Shown piece by piece: positions 20,481 through 30,522 of a stretch of 64,000 nt of DNA (position 1 is the first letter of the stretch; each line of letters opens with the position of its first letter). The notes below the pieces were generated by a model. It had not been told where the DNA came from. It worked only from the letters and a program-made list of their open reading frames with translations, and searched no databases. This DNA comes from Hyphomicrobiales bacterium (GTDB lineage: Bacteria > Pseudomonadota > Alphaproteobacteria > Rhizobiales > Xanthobacteraceae). Position numbers and translations under genes: made by a program. The stretch lies in contig JAFKKM010000009.1 of assembly GCA_017305555.1 (NCBI GenBank), positions 166,032 through 230,031 of the forward strand, given 5' to 3'.

Positions 20481-22283
20481 ATGACCGACGCCCCACGCAA
20501 GATTACCGACGATCCCTACGGCGCAGCGATCCTGATTCGCCGCCTGATCAGCGAGCAGGCCGCAATTTACTGGCGGCGTTACCTGCTCGCCTTCATTCTA
20601 ATGGGCATTGCAGCGGCGACCACCGCGGCCGCCGCCTATCTCCTCGGCGAGGTTATCAATCAGGCCTATGTCGACCGCAACGTGCGCGGCATCTTCATGC
20701 TGTCGGGCGTGGTGCTGGTCATCTTCGTGGTCAAGGGCGCAGCCACCTATGGCCATTCGGTGATCCTGTCGCAGATCAGCAACGCCATCCTCGCTAATAA
20801 TCAGCGACGGCTGTTCGCCAAGCTGATGAGCGAGAGCATCGGCTATTTTTCGCAGCGGCACTCGTCCGAATTTCTGGCGCGGCTCACCGCCGGCGCGACC
20901 TCGGTGACGCAGGTGCTCACGCTGCTGATCAACGCCGTCGGCCGCGATCTGCTGTCGCTGATCGCGCTCGTCGCCGTGATGGTGATGCAGGACCCATATA
21001 TGTCCCTGCTCGGCGCGCTGGTGGCGCCGCCGGCAATGATCGTGTTGCGCAAGCTGGTGAAGCGCATCAAGGGATTGGCGCACAGCCAGTTCCACGGCAC
21101 CGCCGACATCATGGAGACGATGCAGGAATCGCTGCAAGGCATCCGCACCGTCAAGGCGTTCACACTCGAACAAACCATGCGCGAGCGCATCGGCGTCAGC
21201 ATCGATGCCGTGGAACGCGACTCCAACAAGATGGCACGCATCTCCAACCGCTCCAGCCCGCTGATGGAAACGCTCGGCGGTTTCGCTATCGCCGGCGGCC
21301 TGATGTATGGCGGCTACCGCGTGGTGGCGATGGGCGCGACACCGGGACAATTCTTCTCGTTCCTCACCGCGTTCCTGCTGGCTTATGAGCCGGCGAAGCG
21401 GTTGGCGCGCCTCAACATCGACCTCAACTCCAGCCTGATCGGCGCGCGCAAGCTGATCGAGATCATCGACAGCCCCGCCACCGAACCCGACGACAGCAAC
21501 AAGCCGCCACTGAAACTGACCGAAGCGCGTGTCGAGTTGCGCGACGTGACCTTTGCCTATCGACCGGGCGAGCCGGTATTGAACCGGATGAGTTTCGTTG
21601 CCGAACCGGGCAAGGCGACCGCATTGGTCGGCCCGTCCGGCGGCGGCAAATCCACGGTACTGGCACTGCTGCTGCGGCTTTACGAGATCGATAGCGGCGA
21701 AATCCTGATCGATGGCCAGAACATCTCAAACGTGTCGCGGCATTCGCTGCGACAGCAGACCGCCTATGTCGGACAGGACGTCTATCTGTTCCGTGCCACC
21801 ATCCGCGAAAATATCGCGTTCGGCAAACCCGGCGCGAGCGACGACGAGATCGTCGCTGCTGCCAAGGCCGCCTGCGCGCACGACTTCATCATGAGCTTCC
21901 CGAAGGGCTACGATACGCCGGTCGGCGAACACGGCACGCAACTGTCCGGTGGCCAACGCCAGCGCGTCGCCATCGCCCGTGCGCTGGTGAAGAACGCTCC
22001 GATCATCCTGCTGGATGAAGCCACCGCGGCGCTGGATTCAGAGTCCGAGAAACAGGTCCAGGAGGCGATCACGCATCTGTGCGAGAGCCGCACCACCATC
22101 GCCATCGCCCACCGGCTGCACACCATCATGAATTCGGATGCGATCCTGGTGGTCGAGGGCGGCGAGATCGTGGAGCGGGGCCGCCACGACGACCTGTTGC
22201 GCCGCAACGGCCGCTATGCGTCGTTCTTCCGGCTACAGCATCGCGAGAACCCACCGCTGGCGGCCGCCTCCGCGACCGCCTAG
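20481..22283 (+). CDS. MsbA-like ABC exporter (fused membrane and ATPase domains)
   Basis: A 600-residue half-transporter with six predicted membrane helices in the first ~330 residues (for example LLAFILMGIAAATTAAAAYL) and a C-terminal ATPase. ATPase landmarks are Walker A GPSGGGKST near 383, ABC signature LSGGQRQRVAIARAL near 490, Walker B IILLDEATAALD and H-loop AHRLHT. The family exports lipid A-core, lipids or drugs; next to waaC and galE a lipid/LPS substrate is likely but unproven. A homodimer is expected. Confidence 0.92.
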   Translation: MTDAPRKITDDPYGAAILIRRLISEQAAIYWRRYLLAFILMGIAAATTAAAAYLLGEVINQAYVDRNVRGIFMLSGVVLVIFVVKGAATYGHSVILSQISNAILANNQRRLFAKLMSESIGYFSQRHSSEFLARLTAGATSVTQVLTLLINAVGRDLLSLIALVAVMVMQDPYMSLLGALVAPPAMIVLRKLVKRIKGLAHSQFHGTADIMETMQESLQGIRTVKAFTLEQTMRERIGVSIDAVERDSNKMARISNRSSPLMETLGGFAIAGGLMYGGYRVVAMGATPGQFFSFLTAFLLAYEPAKRLARLNIDLNSSLIGARKLIEIIDSPATEPDDSNKPPLKLTEARVELRDVTFAYRPGEPVLNRMSFVAEPGKATALVGPSGGGKSTVLALLLRLYEIDSGEILIDGQNISNVSRHSLRQQTAYVGQDVYLFRATIRENIAFGKPGASDDEIVAAAKAACAHDFIMSFPKGYDTPVGEHGTQLSGGQRQRVAIARALVKNAPIILLDEATAALDSESEKQVQEAITHLCESRTTIAIAHRLHTIMNSDAILVVEGGEIVERGRHDDLLRRNGRYASFFRLQHRENPPLAAASATA

Positions 22284-22330
22284 AGTAGTCTTCCTATCCG
22301 TTTCCCACCCTCGATGATCCGAGATTGCCC

Positions 22331-23035
22331 ATGAGCACGTCCGCTTCGTTCGTCATCCCCGCGCCACCGCAAGCCTCCATTGCCGTGGCTGGCGAGAGCA
22401 AGAGTTTTCCGGTGCGCCGCATCTGGTGCGTCGGACGCAACTATCTCGAGCACATCCGCGAGATGGGCAACGACGAGCGCGCACCGCCATTCTTCTTCGC
22501 CAAGCACGCCGACATGGTGGTCGCCGACGGCGCGACGATCCCCTACCCGCCGCTGACCAAGGACTTCCATCACGAGGTCGAACTGGTGGTGGCGCTGAAA
22601 AGCGGCGGCCGCAATATTCCCGCAGACCAAGCACTCGATCATGTCTACGGTTATGCCGTGGGCATCGACCTGACCCGTCGTGACCTGCAAGGTGCCGCGA
22701 AGAAAAAAGAGCGGCCGTGGGAGATCGGCAAGTCGTTCGACCATTCGGCACCGTGCGGGGCTTTACAGCCGGCCGCGAAGATCGGTCATCTGGCGAAGGG
22801 TAAGATCTGGCTGTCGGTGAACGGCACCGAGAAGCAGAAGGGCGATCTCACCGAATTGATCTGGAGCGTGCCGGAGATCATCGCGAAACTATCCGAGCAG
22901 GTGACGCTCGACGCCGGTGACATCATCCTGACCGGAACGCCCGCCGGCGTCGGTGCGCTTGTCTCCGGCGACAAGGTCGAATGCGGTATCGACGGCATCG
23001 GCGCCCTCAAGGTTGCGATCGGCAAGCCCGAATAG
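22331..23035 (+). CDS. fumarylacetoacetate hydrolase (FAH) family protein
   Basis: A 234-residue single-domain FAH protein (a TTG at 22325 is also in frame). It has IWCVGRNYLEH near 33, FFAKHADMVV, the metal-binding FHHEVELVVAL (E-x-E with the earlier His) near 85, YAVGIDLTRRDLQ, and the closing TGTPAGVGAL and GDKVECGIDGIGAL. Members hydrolyse or decarboxylate beta-keto acids (fumarylpyruvate, acylpyruvates) with Mg/Mn; the exact substrate is not predictable. A bidirectional terminator separates it from the convergent binding-protein gene. Confidence 0.9.
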   Translation: MSTSASFVIPAPPQASIAVAGESKSFPVRRIWCVGRNYLEHIREMGNDERAPPFFFAKHADMVVADGATIPYPPLTKDFHHEVELVVALKSGGRNIPADQALDHVYGYAVGIDLTRRDLQGAAKKKERPWEIGKSFDHSAPCGALQPAAKIGHLAKGKIWLSVNGTEKQKGDLTELIWSVPEIIAKLSEQVTLDAGDIILTGTPAGVGALVSGDKVECGIDGIGALKVAIGKPE

Positions 23036-23070
23036 CCGGTCGAATCCGGTCGCACAAAAGGCAAACAAAA

Positions 23071-23104
23071 CGGGCGGCATCGAGATCGATGCCGCCCGCT
23101 TTTA
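23071..23104. terminator. bidirectional rho-independent terminator
   Basis: CGGGCGGCATCGA at 23071-23083 is followed after two bases by its exact complement ending at 23098, a 12-13 bp stem. CTTTTATT follows on the plus strand and CGTTTTGTTT on the minus strand, so it can end transcription of both convergent neighbours. Confidence 0.85.
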
Positions 23105-23123
23105 TTGGTTCGTCGCGAGACGA

Positions 23124-24347
23124 TCAGCGATTGGTTTCGGCGCTGAGCACGTCGCCGAACAGGTCCCACTTGCCCTTCGAGAACTTCATCATCTTGAGTT
23201 GCTCGATCGGCGCGAAGTCGGTGGCGCTGGTTTTGACGTAAACGCCCGGAAGTAGTGTATCCGGCACGAACTTGTCGATGCTCGCTGCCTGCTTCATGAC
23301 GTTGGCGCGGGTGAGATCGTCGCCGCACTTCTCCAGCACGTGCACCATGGTCTGCGCGGCCGAGTAGCCATAAACCATGTTGGCATCGGTGACGTTCGCA
23401 CCCGGCATGTACTTGTCGACGAAGGCCATGAATTTCTTCATACCGGCGTCGTCCTTCCATTGCGGGTCGGCGGCATCCTTGAGATAGCCCGCCGAAAGCA
23501 CGCCCTCGGAGGCGTCGAAACCGGCCGGCTTCATCACGGCACCGATCGAGATCGACACGTCGGTCATCAGATGCATCGGCTTCCAGCCGATCTCGTGCAT
23601 CTTCTTGATGGCCTGGGCAGCGAACTTAGGCGTCGAGATGTTGATGAAAACGTCGGCGCCAGTGCCCTTGAGCTTGACGATGTGGGAGTCGATGGTCGGC
23701 TCGCTGTTCTCATAGCTCTCTTCCGCGACGATCAGCTTCGAAGCCTTATCGCCGAAGATATCCTTGAGGCCGAGCAGATAGTCCTTGCCGAAATCATCGT
23801 TGGCATAGAGCACAGCGACTTTCGCGTCCGGCTTATTGGCAAGCACATACTTGGCAAAAATGCGCGCCTCCGAGCGGTAGCTCGGCTGATAGCCCATGGT
23901 CCACGGGAAATTCTTCGCGTCGTCCCACTTGCTTGAGCCCGACGCGATGAAGAGTTGAGGCACCTTCTTGGCGTTCATGTACTTGTGAACGGCTGACTGC
24001 GTCGGCGTGCCGAGCGGATTGAAGATGAACAACACCTCATCGCTTTCAACCAACTTGCGGGTCTGCTCGACGGTCTTCGGCGGGCTATAGCCGTCGTCGT
24101 AGGTGATGAAATTGATCTTGCGACCTTTGATGCCGCCCTGATCGTTGATCATCTTGAAGTAGGCTTCCTCGGTCTTGCCGATGATGCCGTAAGCCGATGC
24201 CGGGCCGCTGTAAGCCTCGATGTTGCCGATCTTGATCTCGGTGTCGCTGGCGCCGGTGTCGTATTTCTTCTGGGCCAGCGCGCTGCCGGCGGACAGCAGC
24301 AACGCAGCGGCCGAAATCGCGGCCAGGCGAGAGGGTAGTCGGATCAT
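23124..24347 (-). CDS. ABC transporter periplasmic substrate-binding protein (branched-chain amino acid type)
   Basis: A 407-residue periplasmic-binding-protein-like I receptor. The N-terminus is a Sec signal peptide with AxA cleavage site (SALAQKK near 25). The mature part starts with TEIKIGNIEAYSGPASAYG, the LivJ-type opening, and has NDQGGIKGRKI, VLYANDDFGKDY and an ending typical of the family. Such proteins bind amino acids, amides or aromatic acids for an ABC uptake system. No permease or ATPase genes are adjacent, so this is an orphan receptor here. Confidence 0.92.
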   Translation of the reverse strand: MIRLPSRLAAISAAALLLSAGSALAQKKYDTGASDTEIKIGNIEAYSGPASAYGIIGKTEEAYFKMINDQGGIKGRKINFITYDDGYSPPKTVEQTRKLVESDEVLFIFNPLGTPTQSAVHKYMNAKKVPQLFIASGSSKWDDAKNFPWTMGYQPSYRSEARIFAKYVLANKPDAKVAVLYANDDFGKDYLLGLKDIFGDKASKLIVAEESYENSEPTIDSHIVKLKGTGADVFINISTPKFAAQAIKKMHEIGWKPMHLMTDVSISIGAVMKPAGFDASEGVLSAGYLKDAADPQWKDDAGMKKFMAFVDKYMPGANVTDANMVYGYSAAQTMVHVLEKCGDDLTRANVMKQAASIDKFVPDTLLPGVYVKTSATDFAPIEQLKMMKFSKGKWDLFGDVLSAETNR

Positions 24348-24482
24348 TCGCGTTTTCTCCTTGGAAGTTTTTTATTAGAATCCGCGTATCTAACTATGCT
24401 CCCAGGAATTTTGCCAGCGCCCCGCGACGGCAAAACGCACCTGTGATGAACGGCAGCGCCTAAACGCAAGTTTCTCCACTCC

Positions 24483-24500
24483 GGGGCCCCTTACGGCCCC
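24483..24500 (-). terminator. short hairpin downstream of the DegT gene
   Basis: GGGGCC (24483-24488) and GGCCCC (24495-24500) can form a 6-bp stem with a 6-base loop between two minus-strand genes. There is no T-run, so its role as a terminator of the aminotransferase gene is weakly supported. The 240-base gap holds nothing else that I recognise. Confidence 0.3.
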
Positions 24501-24587
24501 AGACGTCCATCGACTTATAGGTAGCGAAAATCCGGCTGAATTCACCAGAACCGGCAAAGCGAAAGCAAGTGGGCCCGCAGAAACTTG

Positions 24588-25736
24588 CTAGGCGCTCACC
24601 GCATCCCGCACAGCGGCAATGACGCGGGCCTGGTTCGCTTCGTCGAGATAGGGATGCATCGGCAGGCTGATGACATCCTTCGACAATGCCTCACTGACCG
24701 GCAGGCCGCCATCGACCACCGGATAGTGGCGATAAGCCGTCTGCTGGTGCATCGCCTTCGGGTAATACACCATGGTCGGAATGCCTCGCGCCTTGAGCGC
24801 CGCAGCGAATCCGTCACGATCGCCGCGCGGCAGACGGATCGTGTACTGGGCCCAGACAGACGTATTGCCGTCCACCACCCGCGGCACGGTAACAACATTC
24901 CCGAGACCATGGGCATAGCGCTCGGCCACCTCGTTGCGTGCGACAATCTCGTCCTCGAAGATCGTCAGCTTCTGTAGCAGCACCGCAGCCTGTATGGTGT
25001 CCAGTCGTGCGGTGAGACCGAGACGGACGTTGTCGTACTTGTCGGAGCCCTGCCCGTGAACACGAATGCTGCGCAGGATGTCCGCCAACGCCGCGTCGTC
25101 CGTGAAGATGGCGCCGCCGTCGCCATAACAGCCGAGCGGCTTGGCGGGGAAAAAGCTGGTGGTCATGATATTGCCGATGCCACCGAGCCGACGTCCCTTA
25201 TAGGTGGCGCCGAATGACTGCGCAGCATCGTCGAGCACGAACAACCCCTCGGCCTCGGCTACCGCGGCGACGGCGTCGTGGTCGGCGGCCTGACCGAACA
25301 AATCAACCACGATGATGCCTTTGGGCTTCAGGCCGGCGTTCCGCGCTGTCACCAGCCCGCGCTTCAACGAGGCGGTATCCATATTGAAGGTGATCGGATC
25401 GACATCAACAAAAACCGGCGACGCCCCGGTCAGCGCGACGCTTTCGCCAGTGGCGCAGAAGGTGAAGGACGGACACAGGATCGCGTCGCCGGGGCCGATA
25501 CCCTTGGCCATCAGCACCATGATCAGCGCATCGGTACCGCTGGCACAACTGACGACATGCTTCGCGCCGGTGAAAGCGGCAAGTTTCTGCTCCAGTTCGA
25601 TCACTTCCGGGCCATTGATAAACAGGCCATGATTGAGCACCCGTCCCACCGCCTCATCGACCGCCGACCCGAGCCTGCGGCGCTGCGCGCCGAGATCAAT
25701 GAAGGGAATAGGCTCGGATCGAAGCTGACGATTCAT
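24588..25736 (-). CDS. DegT/DnrJ/EryC1/StrS sugar aminotransferase, copy 1
   Basis: From the ATG at 25736 (MNRQLRSEPIPFIDLGAQRR) the protein has 382 residues; the frame is open further upstream without family sequence. It is a PLP-dependent nucleotide-sugar aminotransferase. It has CASGTDALIMVLMA (phosphate-binding part), LFVLDDAAQSFGATYKG with the PLP aspartate, TTSFFPAKPLGCYGDGGA with the Schiff-base lysine, and the closing LSKDVISLPMHPYL. It would aminate a keto-sugar nucleotide for surface glycans. It stands 4 kb from the polysaccharide operon at 29.7 kb and may serve it. Confidence 0.92.
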   Translation of the reverse strand: MNRQLRSEPIPFIDLGAQRRRLGSAVDEAVGRVLNHGLFINGPEVIELEQKLAAFTGAKHVVSCASGTDALIMVLMAKGIGPGDAILCPSFTFCATGESVALTGASPVFVDVDPITFNMDTASLKRGLVTARNAGLKPKGIIVVDLFGQAADHDAVAAVAEAEGLFVLDDAAQSFGATYKGRRLGGIGNIMTTSFFPAKPLGCYGDGGAIFTDDAALADILRSIRVHGQGSDKYDNVRLGLTARLDTIQAAVLLQKLTIFEDEIVARNEVAERYAHGLGNVVTVPRVVDGNTSVWAQYTIRLPRGDRDGFAAALKARGIPTMVYYPKAMHQQTAYRHYPVVDGGLPVSEALSKDVISLPMHPYLDEANQARVIAAVRDAVSA

Positions 25737-26861
25737 GACGCTCTCTGGTTGACGATTTTGAACTGATGGTGAAACGTTTGACTTTAGAATTAGCCGATAC
25801 ATCGGGCAATGATCCGGACGTCGGACGAATCGACGAATCACGACCATGCGAAGCAGCCACAACGGCAAAATGGCGGTGCGGCAGCCTCACGTTTGGGATT
25901 TCGGGACCTCAAACTCCAATCAAACACCGGGAAATCAAACCGTTGCGCGTCGTACCATGTTGTGGACATCGCGGGAACGTCAGAATCGTCACGACAAACA
26001 CGTTTTGATTCAAACGATTACAAGTGGAACCGGCGAAACTCCGCGAGTCGTTGGTCCGCTTGCGCCGATTTTTCGGGCTTAAAGTTCATGCCGTCATAAG
26101 CCGTTCGACGGCGAAGCCGACACCCGGTGTCGATCGCACCGGAGCCGTTTCCGTTCCGGAAGAATATCCGAACGGGGCTCTGGATACCTTTTCGATGCGT
26201 TTCCGTCACACGAACCAGCATCCACCTCACTCGAAAACGCTTTGAGCAGCCGAACTTCGCTCCATTGCCGGAGATCAACCATTGTTCTTTTCACCAGCCG
26301 GCTGACCCAGTCATTTTCCCAGATTTGCGACCGGCCATATTCCAGCAGCGATACCTGCTGCGGGGAATATCCGACAGATCGGATACGCTCCGCGAGATGT
26401 GCCTCCTCCTCGCAGGTACAGGATCGTGGTTACGATGGCGAGGATCACGGGAGCGACGACAAATTCGGCGGCCTACGCCATCTCGCCCTCACGGTTTCGC
26501 CAGGACGCTATCGGGAAGCTTACCCCGTCGCTGGCGCGGCGACGATCCGTACATCGGACGCATCACCATTATTTAACGGTGATGTCGGCGGATCTTCGCC
26601 ACTCTCGACACACGATAATGTCGATCTCAGCGATCCGCACCTTACCCGCGGGCTAAGGCGCTCCGCTCTCATGCCACCCAGGAGATCGCAGCAGGCACCT
26701 CCTAACAAATCGTCCTAAGCTGACCTATATATGAGGACAGAGCGTGGCTTAGGTCTTCGCTACCGTGGGCATAATGCACAATGCAATGGTTACATCTGGT
26801 GGATTGAGATCCCCCAGAGCGATCTTCCGCGCCGATCATAAGGAAGAGTTGGAGCTAGGCG
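25737..26861. other. 1.1-kb region without recognisable gene
   Basis: Several frames of 60-160 codons are open on both strands, but none has a convincing start, a domain that I recognise or the codon pattern of the neighbours. A 7-bp inverted repeat CATCACC (26561-26567) / GGTGATG (26578-26584) with a 10-base AT-rich loop is the only structured element that I found. The stretch may be decayed accessory DNA. Confidence 0.5.
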
Positions 26862-27062
26862 ATGGTCGATATCACTGAGTTACTGCATGAAGCGGATAGG
26901 CTGCACGATCGAGCACACCACGAGGCTGACCCCAACATTCGCAACCGCTTGAACCGCATGGCCGACATCTATGATCACATCGCCAAGATCGAGTCAGGAA
27001 ACCACGGCGGATCGATCCAGGCGATGGTGGGAGCTCTGTCGAACACCGGCCATCATAGCTAG
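26862..27062 (+). CDS. small hypothetical protein (66 aa)
   Basis: A short ORF preceded by AAGGAAGAGTTGGAG, which gives a plausible ribosome site 9-20 bases before the ATG. The product (MVDITELLHEADRLHDRAHH at the start) is predicted almost wholly helical, His/Asp-rich and soluble, with the look of a small stress-associated protein. I do not recognise a family. The next gene, a universal stress protein, faces the other way. Confidence 0.5.
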   Translation: MVDITELLHEADRLHDRAHHEADPNIRNRLNRMADIYDHIAKIESGNHGGSIQAMVGALSNTGHHS

Positions 27063-27443
27063 GCATAGCTAGGCTCATTGCGCTGCCGAGATTCCGGAAG
27101 GCGATACTCCGTCGCGATCTGTGGAGATGATGGCGTCCGATGATGCGGTAGAGAGCACGGCTTCGGCAATCCCCCTCCTATCGATCGATGCGGACCCTGG
27201 GCGCGTCCATGTGTGAATGCTCGTCGGCAGCTCACACCCAATGCAGGCACGCTAAGTCGACGCAACCAACAGACAATCGTGCCGCACGTCCGGTTTGGTC
27301 AAACACGGCGCACGCTGCGCGAACCCCACGCCTGGGAAAGGCAGAAGCCGAGCACCCGTTCGCACAATACTACTACTTCCCGCTTTCGATTTGCCACCAC
27401 ACCAGCAATCAGCCGCTACGTTGACGACAATCGCCGCGAACAT
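27063..27443. other. intergenic region between small ORF and USP gene
   Basis: These 381 bases lie between two convergent genes. I see no gene, RNA or clear terminator in them; the open frames on both strands are short and lack family resemblance. Confidence 0.5.
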
Positions 27444-28274
27444 TTAGTGGGACATCAACACCGGTACTGTCATTGAAGTTAAGATACCACGCGTAGCTCC
27501 GCCAAGTATCAACTCGCGGACACGAGAATGGCCATATCCGCCCATAACAATGAGACTAGTTGACGTCTCGGCCGCATAAGACAGAATTGCACTTGCGATG
27601 TCGATCTCTCGCGCCACAACTCGTCTTACTTCGGGTTTAAGTCCGTGACGCGCGAGGTGGTGGCCAATGTTAGCCCCATGCACTTCGTCGCTCTTGACGT
27701 ATTGATCCTCGACGATCAGAACGTCGACTGCTGCGGCGCGAGTGAGAAATGGCAAAGCATCTGCAACCGCTCGCGCAGCGGTTCGGCTCCCATCCCAGCA
27801 CACCGTGACGCGGTCGAGTTTTAAGTTGCCCTTCTGAATAAATGGAACAATCAAAACCGGCCGTCCGGATCCGAGCAAGGTAACCTCCGGAATTGAATCT
27901 GACGCGGTCGCATGACCACGCTCGACCTGTCTCACGATTGATAGATCGAAATTCCGTGCGATCCGGGCAAATGCATCGCCCGAGCTCCTGATATCGATCT
28001 CAACCTGCCGCGAGCTAGCTGACAATCCCGCGCGGCGCGTCGCCTCATTGAATGCATCAATCGAGGCGGCGGCACGCTGTCGGCTTTCAGCCACCATTTC
28101 ATCGATATACTTTGTCGGAATTTCACCATACCCGACCGTGGGAAATTCCGGTTGGTAGGCGAATGCAATACCGGACAGATGCGCTTCAAATAGGTTCGCA
28201 ACGGATATCGCCAGATTGGAGAGCACATCTTCTGAATCCGCCGCGGAAAGATTGACAACAACATCCTTGATCAT
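27444..28274 (-). CDS. universal stress protein, two UspA domains
   Basis: A 276-residue protein made of two Usp folds in tandem. The first (MIKDVVVNLSAADSE to LLGSGRPVLIVPF) lacks a clear ATP-binding loop. The second (LDRVTVCWDGSRTAARAV onward) ends with VMGGYGHSRVRELILGG and the TRGIL turn, close to the G-2x-G-9x-G-S/T ATP signature. Double-Usp proteins of this type are common in rhizobia and are often induced by low oxygen or stress. No FixK-type box is visible in the 272 bases upstream. Confidence 0.9.
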   Translation of the reverse strand: MIKDVVVNLSAADSEDVLSNLAISVANLFEAHLSGIAFAYQPEFPTVGYGEIPTKYIDEMVAESRQRAAASIDAFNEATRRAGLSASSRQVEIDIRSSGDAFARIARNFDLSIVRQVERGHATASDSIPEVTLLGSGRPVLIVPFIQKGNLKLDRVTVCWDGSRTAARAVADALPFLTRAAAVDVLIVEDQYVKSDEVHGANIGHHLARHGLKPEVRRVVAREIDIASAILSYAAETSTSLIVMGGYGHSRVRELILGGATRGILTSMTVPVLMSH

Positions 28275-28546
28275 AACGCCTCCTCGCCGACACCGTAGCT
28301 TGAGAAGCTCTCCAGAAGTGCCTGCAACATTGACGAATGGAAATACATCTCTCCTGATGAGATAGTCACGATGCGAACGACAACAAGACGAAATTTAGCA
28401 TTATGCGAATGAGTACGTATGCGCGGATGGGCTCCACTACAGCGGTAGACCTCAGAAACGAGTAACGAAGTCAGCGATGATCAAACGTTACCAACAAAGG
28501 AGCGCATCATCCAACCACTGCTGAGGTTATTGTTGTCATCGTCGAG

Positions 28547-29167
28547 TCAATGGACTGGATGTGCAGCGATGCGAACCAGAACGTCGGAGAGCCACGCTGG
28601 CGGATCCACGTCATTCATCTTCGCGGTGACCATCAGGCTGTACATCGCGGCAGCACGATCGCCACCACGATCGGAGCCGCAGAACAGCCAGGACTTCCGC
28701 TCCATGGCGGTACCACGCACGGCACGTTCGGCGGCGTTGTTCGATAGGCAGATGCGGCCGTCGTCAAGGAAGCGTGTGAACGCATTCCAGCGTTTGAGCA
28801 TGTCGTCCATGGCCTTGGTGACATCGTCGCGTCGTGAGAGCTTGGTGTGTTGCTCACGCATCCAGGTTTCCAGATCGGCGACCAACGGCGCGCTGAGCTC
28901 CTGGCGGGAGGCTTGACGCCGTTCAGGCGTCTCGCCGTTGATGCTTCGTTCAATCTCGAACAAGGCGTTGATCCGGCGGGCAGCTTCCAGCGCCAGGAGC
29001 GAGATCACTGCAGGCTTTTTGCCCTGTACTTTGCGGCGTGCATTCTCCGCCGGATCAGCCATCACGAAGAACGGCCGTCGCGCATGGACACAGCACGCAG
29101 CCTTCGGGATCGGACCTGCATCACGGCCCCGGTCGTAAAGCCTGCCGTAGCCACCGTAAGATGGATC
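28547..29167 (-). pseudogene. IS66-family transposase (TnpC), truncated at both ends
   Basis: The ORF from 29065 encodes 172 residues matching the C-terminal DDE half of IS66 transposases: ALEAARRINALFEIER, a mid segment WNAFTRFLDDGRICLSNNAAERAVRG with the last catalytic acidic residue in the usual LSNNAAE motif, and WLFCGSDRGG. The same frame stays open upstream to about 29205 and still reads IS66-like (YGRLYDRGRDAGP, then CCVHARRPFF), so the remnant extends to ~29167. It ends early at AAHPVH-stop, where intact members continue for several residues. The N-terminal zinc-finger part and the companion tnpA/tnpB are absent, so it cannot transpose by itself. Confidence 0.8.
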
Positions 29168-29730
29168 AGAAACTGAATTCGTCAGGAGCCTTCGCTCTGC
29201 TCAACCAAATTCTCGGAACCGGCGCACCATCATGAGGTCGATGTCTTGGCTCAATACGCACAAACACGCCGCAGCTGAGACCAATGGACTAGTCCACATC
29301 AACACCCGATCCAGGAGCGCAATCCACCAGCGATAAAGGACTAATCCCACCGCGCTGCACCGCCACATCCCTTCATAAGCTTCGCCGTTGATCACAGCAG
29401 CGACGGCGCGTGGCCGTTAGCTACCGCACTATATTTGACCGTCTCACACTTGTCACAACGCATTGATCATCCTGCAGTTTTATCGCGATCGGCGTGTGCG
29501 TCAAAACTAATCCGGAAAGCACGGCCTAACCCGCTCGGGGCATTCGTCCCGTAATCGCGATCGTACTAAACCATAGCTCGCATCGAGACCGTCTCATGCA
29601 AACGTACGAAGACGGATCTGGATAATTACGCTTACGCTGCTTCAACGCTCCGATCGATCAGAATGCTGGAACCGGACTTTCGTGGACGAAGGAAAGTGCG
29701 ATTGCGAGCTTTAGCAATGCGGAGGCTTTG
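29168..29730 (+). promoter_or_regulatory. 563-base non-coding leader upstream of the polysaccharide operon
   Basis: No gene is visible here; the stretch must contain the promoter of the operon starting at 29731. The 10-mer GACCGTCTCA occurs twice, at 29437-29446 and 29587-29596, and the second copy is part of a near-perfect dyad GCATcGAGAC-c-GTCTCATGC (29580-29599). These could be operator half-sites; that is inference. A GGAGG at 29721-29725 serves the first gene. Confidence 0.4.
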
Positions 29731-30450
29731 ATGAAGGCAGTGATTCAATGCGGCGGCAAAGGTACGCGCTTACGCCCCCACACATCGATTCTACCGAAAC
29801 CACTCATGCCGATCGGCGCACGCCCTGTTCTTGAGCTCGTGCTCAAGTGGCTGAGACGTAACGGGATCAGGGAGGTCTACGTCACGACGGGATACTTGGG
29901 CCATCTCATTCGCAGCGTCTGCGGCGACGGCAATCAATGGAACATGAGCATCAAATATACGCAGGAAATGGAGCCGCTCGGAACCATCGGCCCGCTTTCA
30001 CTGCTGCGCGACCAGCTCAACGAATCATTTCTTGTTCTTAACGGCGACGTCCTGACGGATTTGAATCTCAATCAATTCGTAAGCGGCCATCGTCGCCGCA
30101 ACTCCAAGCTTACCATTGCCACCGCGATCCGTCCGACGAAGATGGATTTCGGCGTGATTGACGAAACGGAAGGGCGCGTAACCGCTTTCCGCGAGAAGCC
30201 AGAACTTTCGCATCTCGTCAGTATGGGGATCTACTGCATGGACCCTTCCGTGCTTGAACGGATTCCGTCAGGCGTTCCTTTCGGCTTCGACGACCTGATG
30301 TTCCAGATGATCGACGACGAGGTTCCGGTCAATGTGTTCAAGCACAATGGCCTCTGGCTCGACATTGGACGCGTCGAAGATTTCCTGAAAGCCCAGGATG
30401 TCGCGTGGGACGAGCAGTCGCCCGTGTTCGCAAAACCCGCCGCCGCCTGA
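29731..30450 (+). CDS. sugar-phosphate nucleotidyltransferase
   Basis: A 239-residue NTP-transferase domain protein. The N-terminal VIQCGGKGTRLRPHTSILPKPLMPIG (quoted in part: GGKGTRLRP and PKPLMPIG) is the G-x-G-T-R-L-x-P-x(n)-K-P nucleotide/sugar-phosphate site, LVLNGDVLTD carries the metal-binding aspartate, and the C-terminal WLDIGRVEDFLKAQ is typical. It lacks the left-handed beta-helix that some relatives have, so it is a short form. It activates a sugar-1-phosphate (glucose-, mannose- or heptose-like) for the following genes. The ATG at 29731 has GGAGG six bases upstream; a TTG at 29728 is also in frame. Confidence 0.9.
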   Translation: MKAVIQCGGKGTRLRPHTSILPKPLMPIGARPVLELVLKWLRRNGIREVYVTTGYLGHLIRSVCGDGNQWNMSIKYTQEMEPLGTIGPLSLLRDQLNESFLVLNGDVLTDLNLNQFVSGHRRRNSKLTIATAIRPTKMDFGVIDETEGRVTAFREKPELSHLVSMGIYCMDPSVLERIPSGVPFGFDDLMFQMIDDEVPVNVFKHNGLWLDIGRVEDFLKAQDVAWDEQSPVFAKPAAA

Positions 30451-30522
30451 TTCACCTGATGGCGCGGTGATCGCATCAGACACAGTCACCGCGCCCGTTC
30501 AGCCCGGATTGGAGACAAGCAC

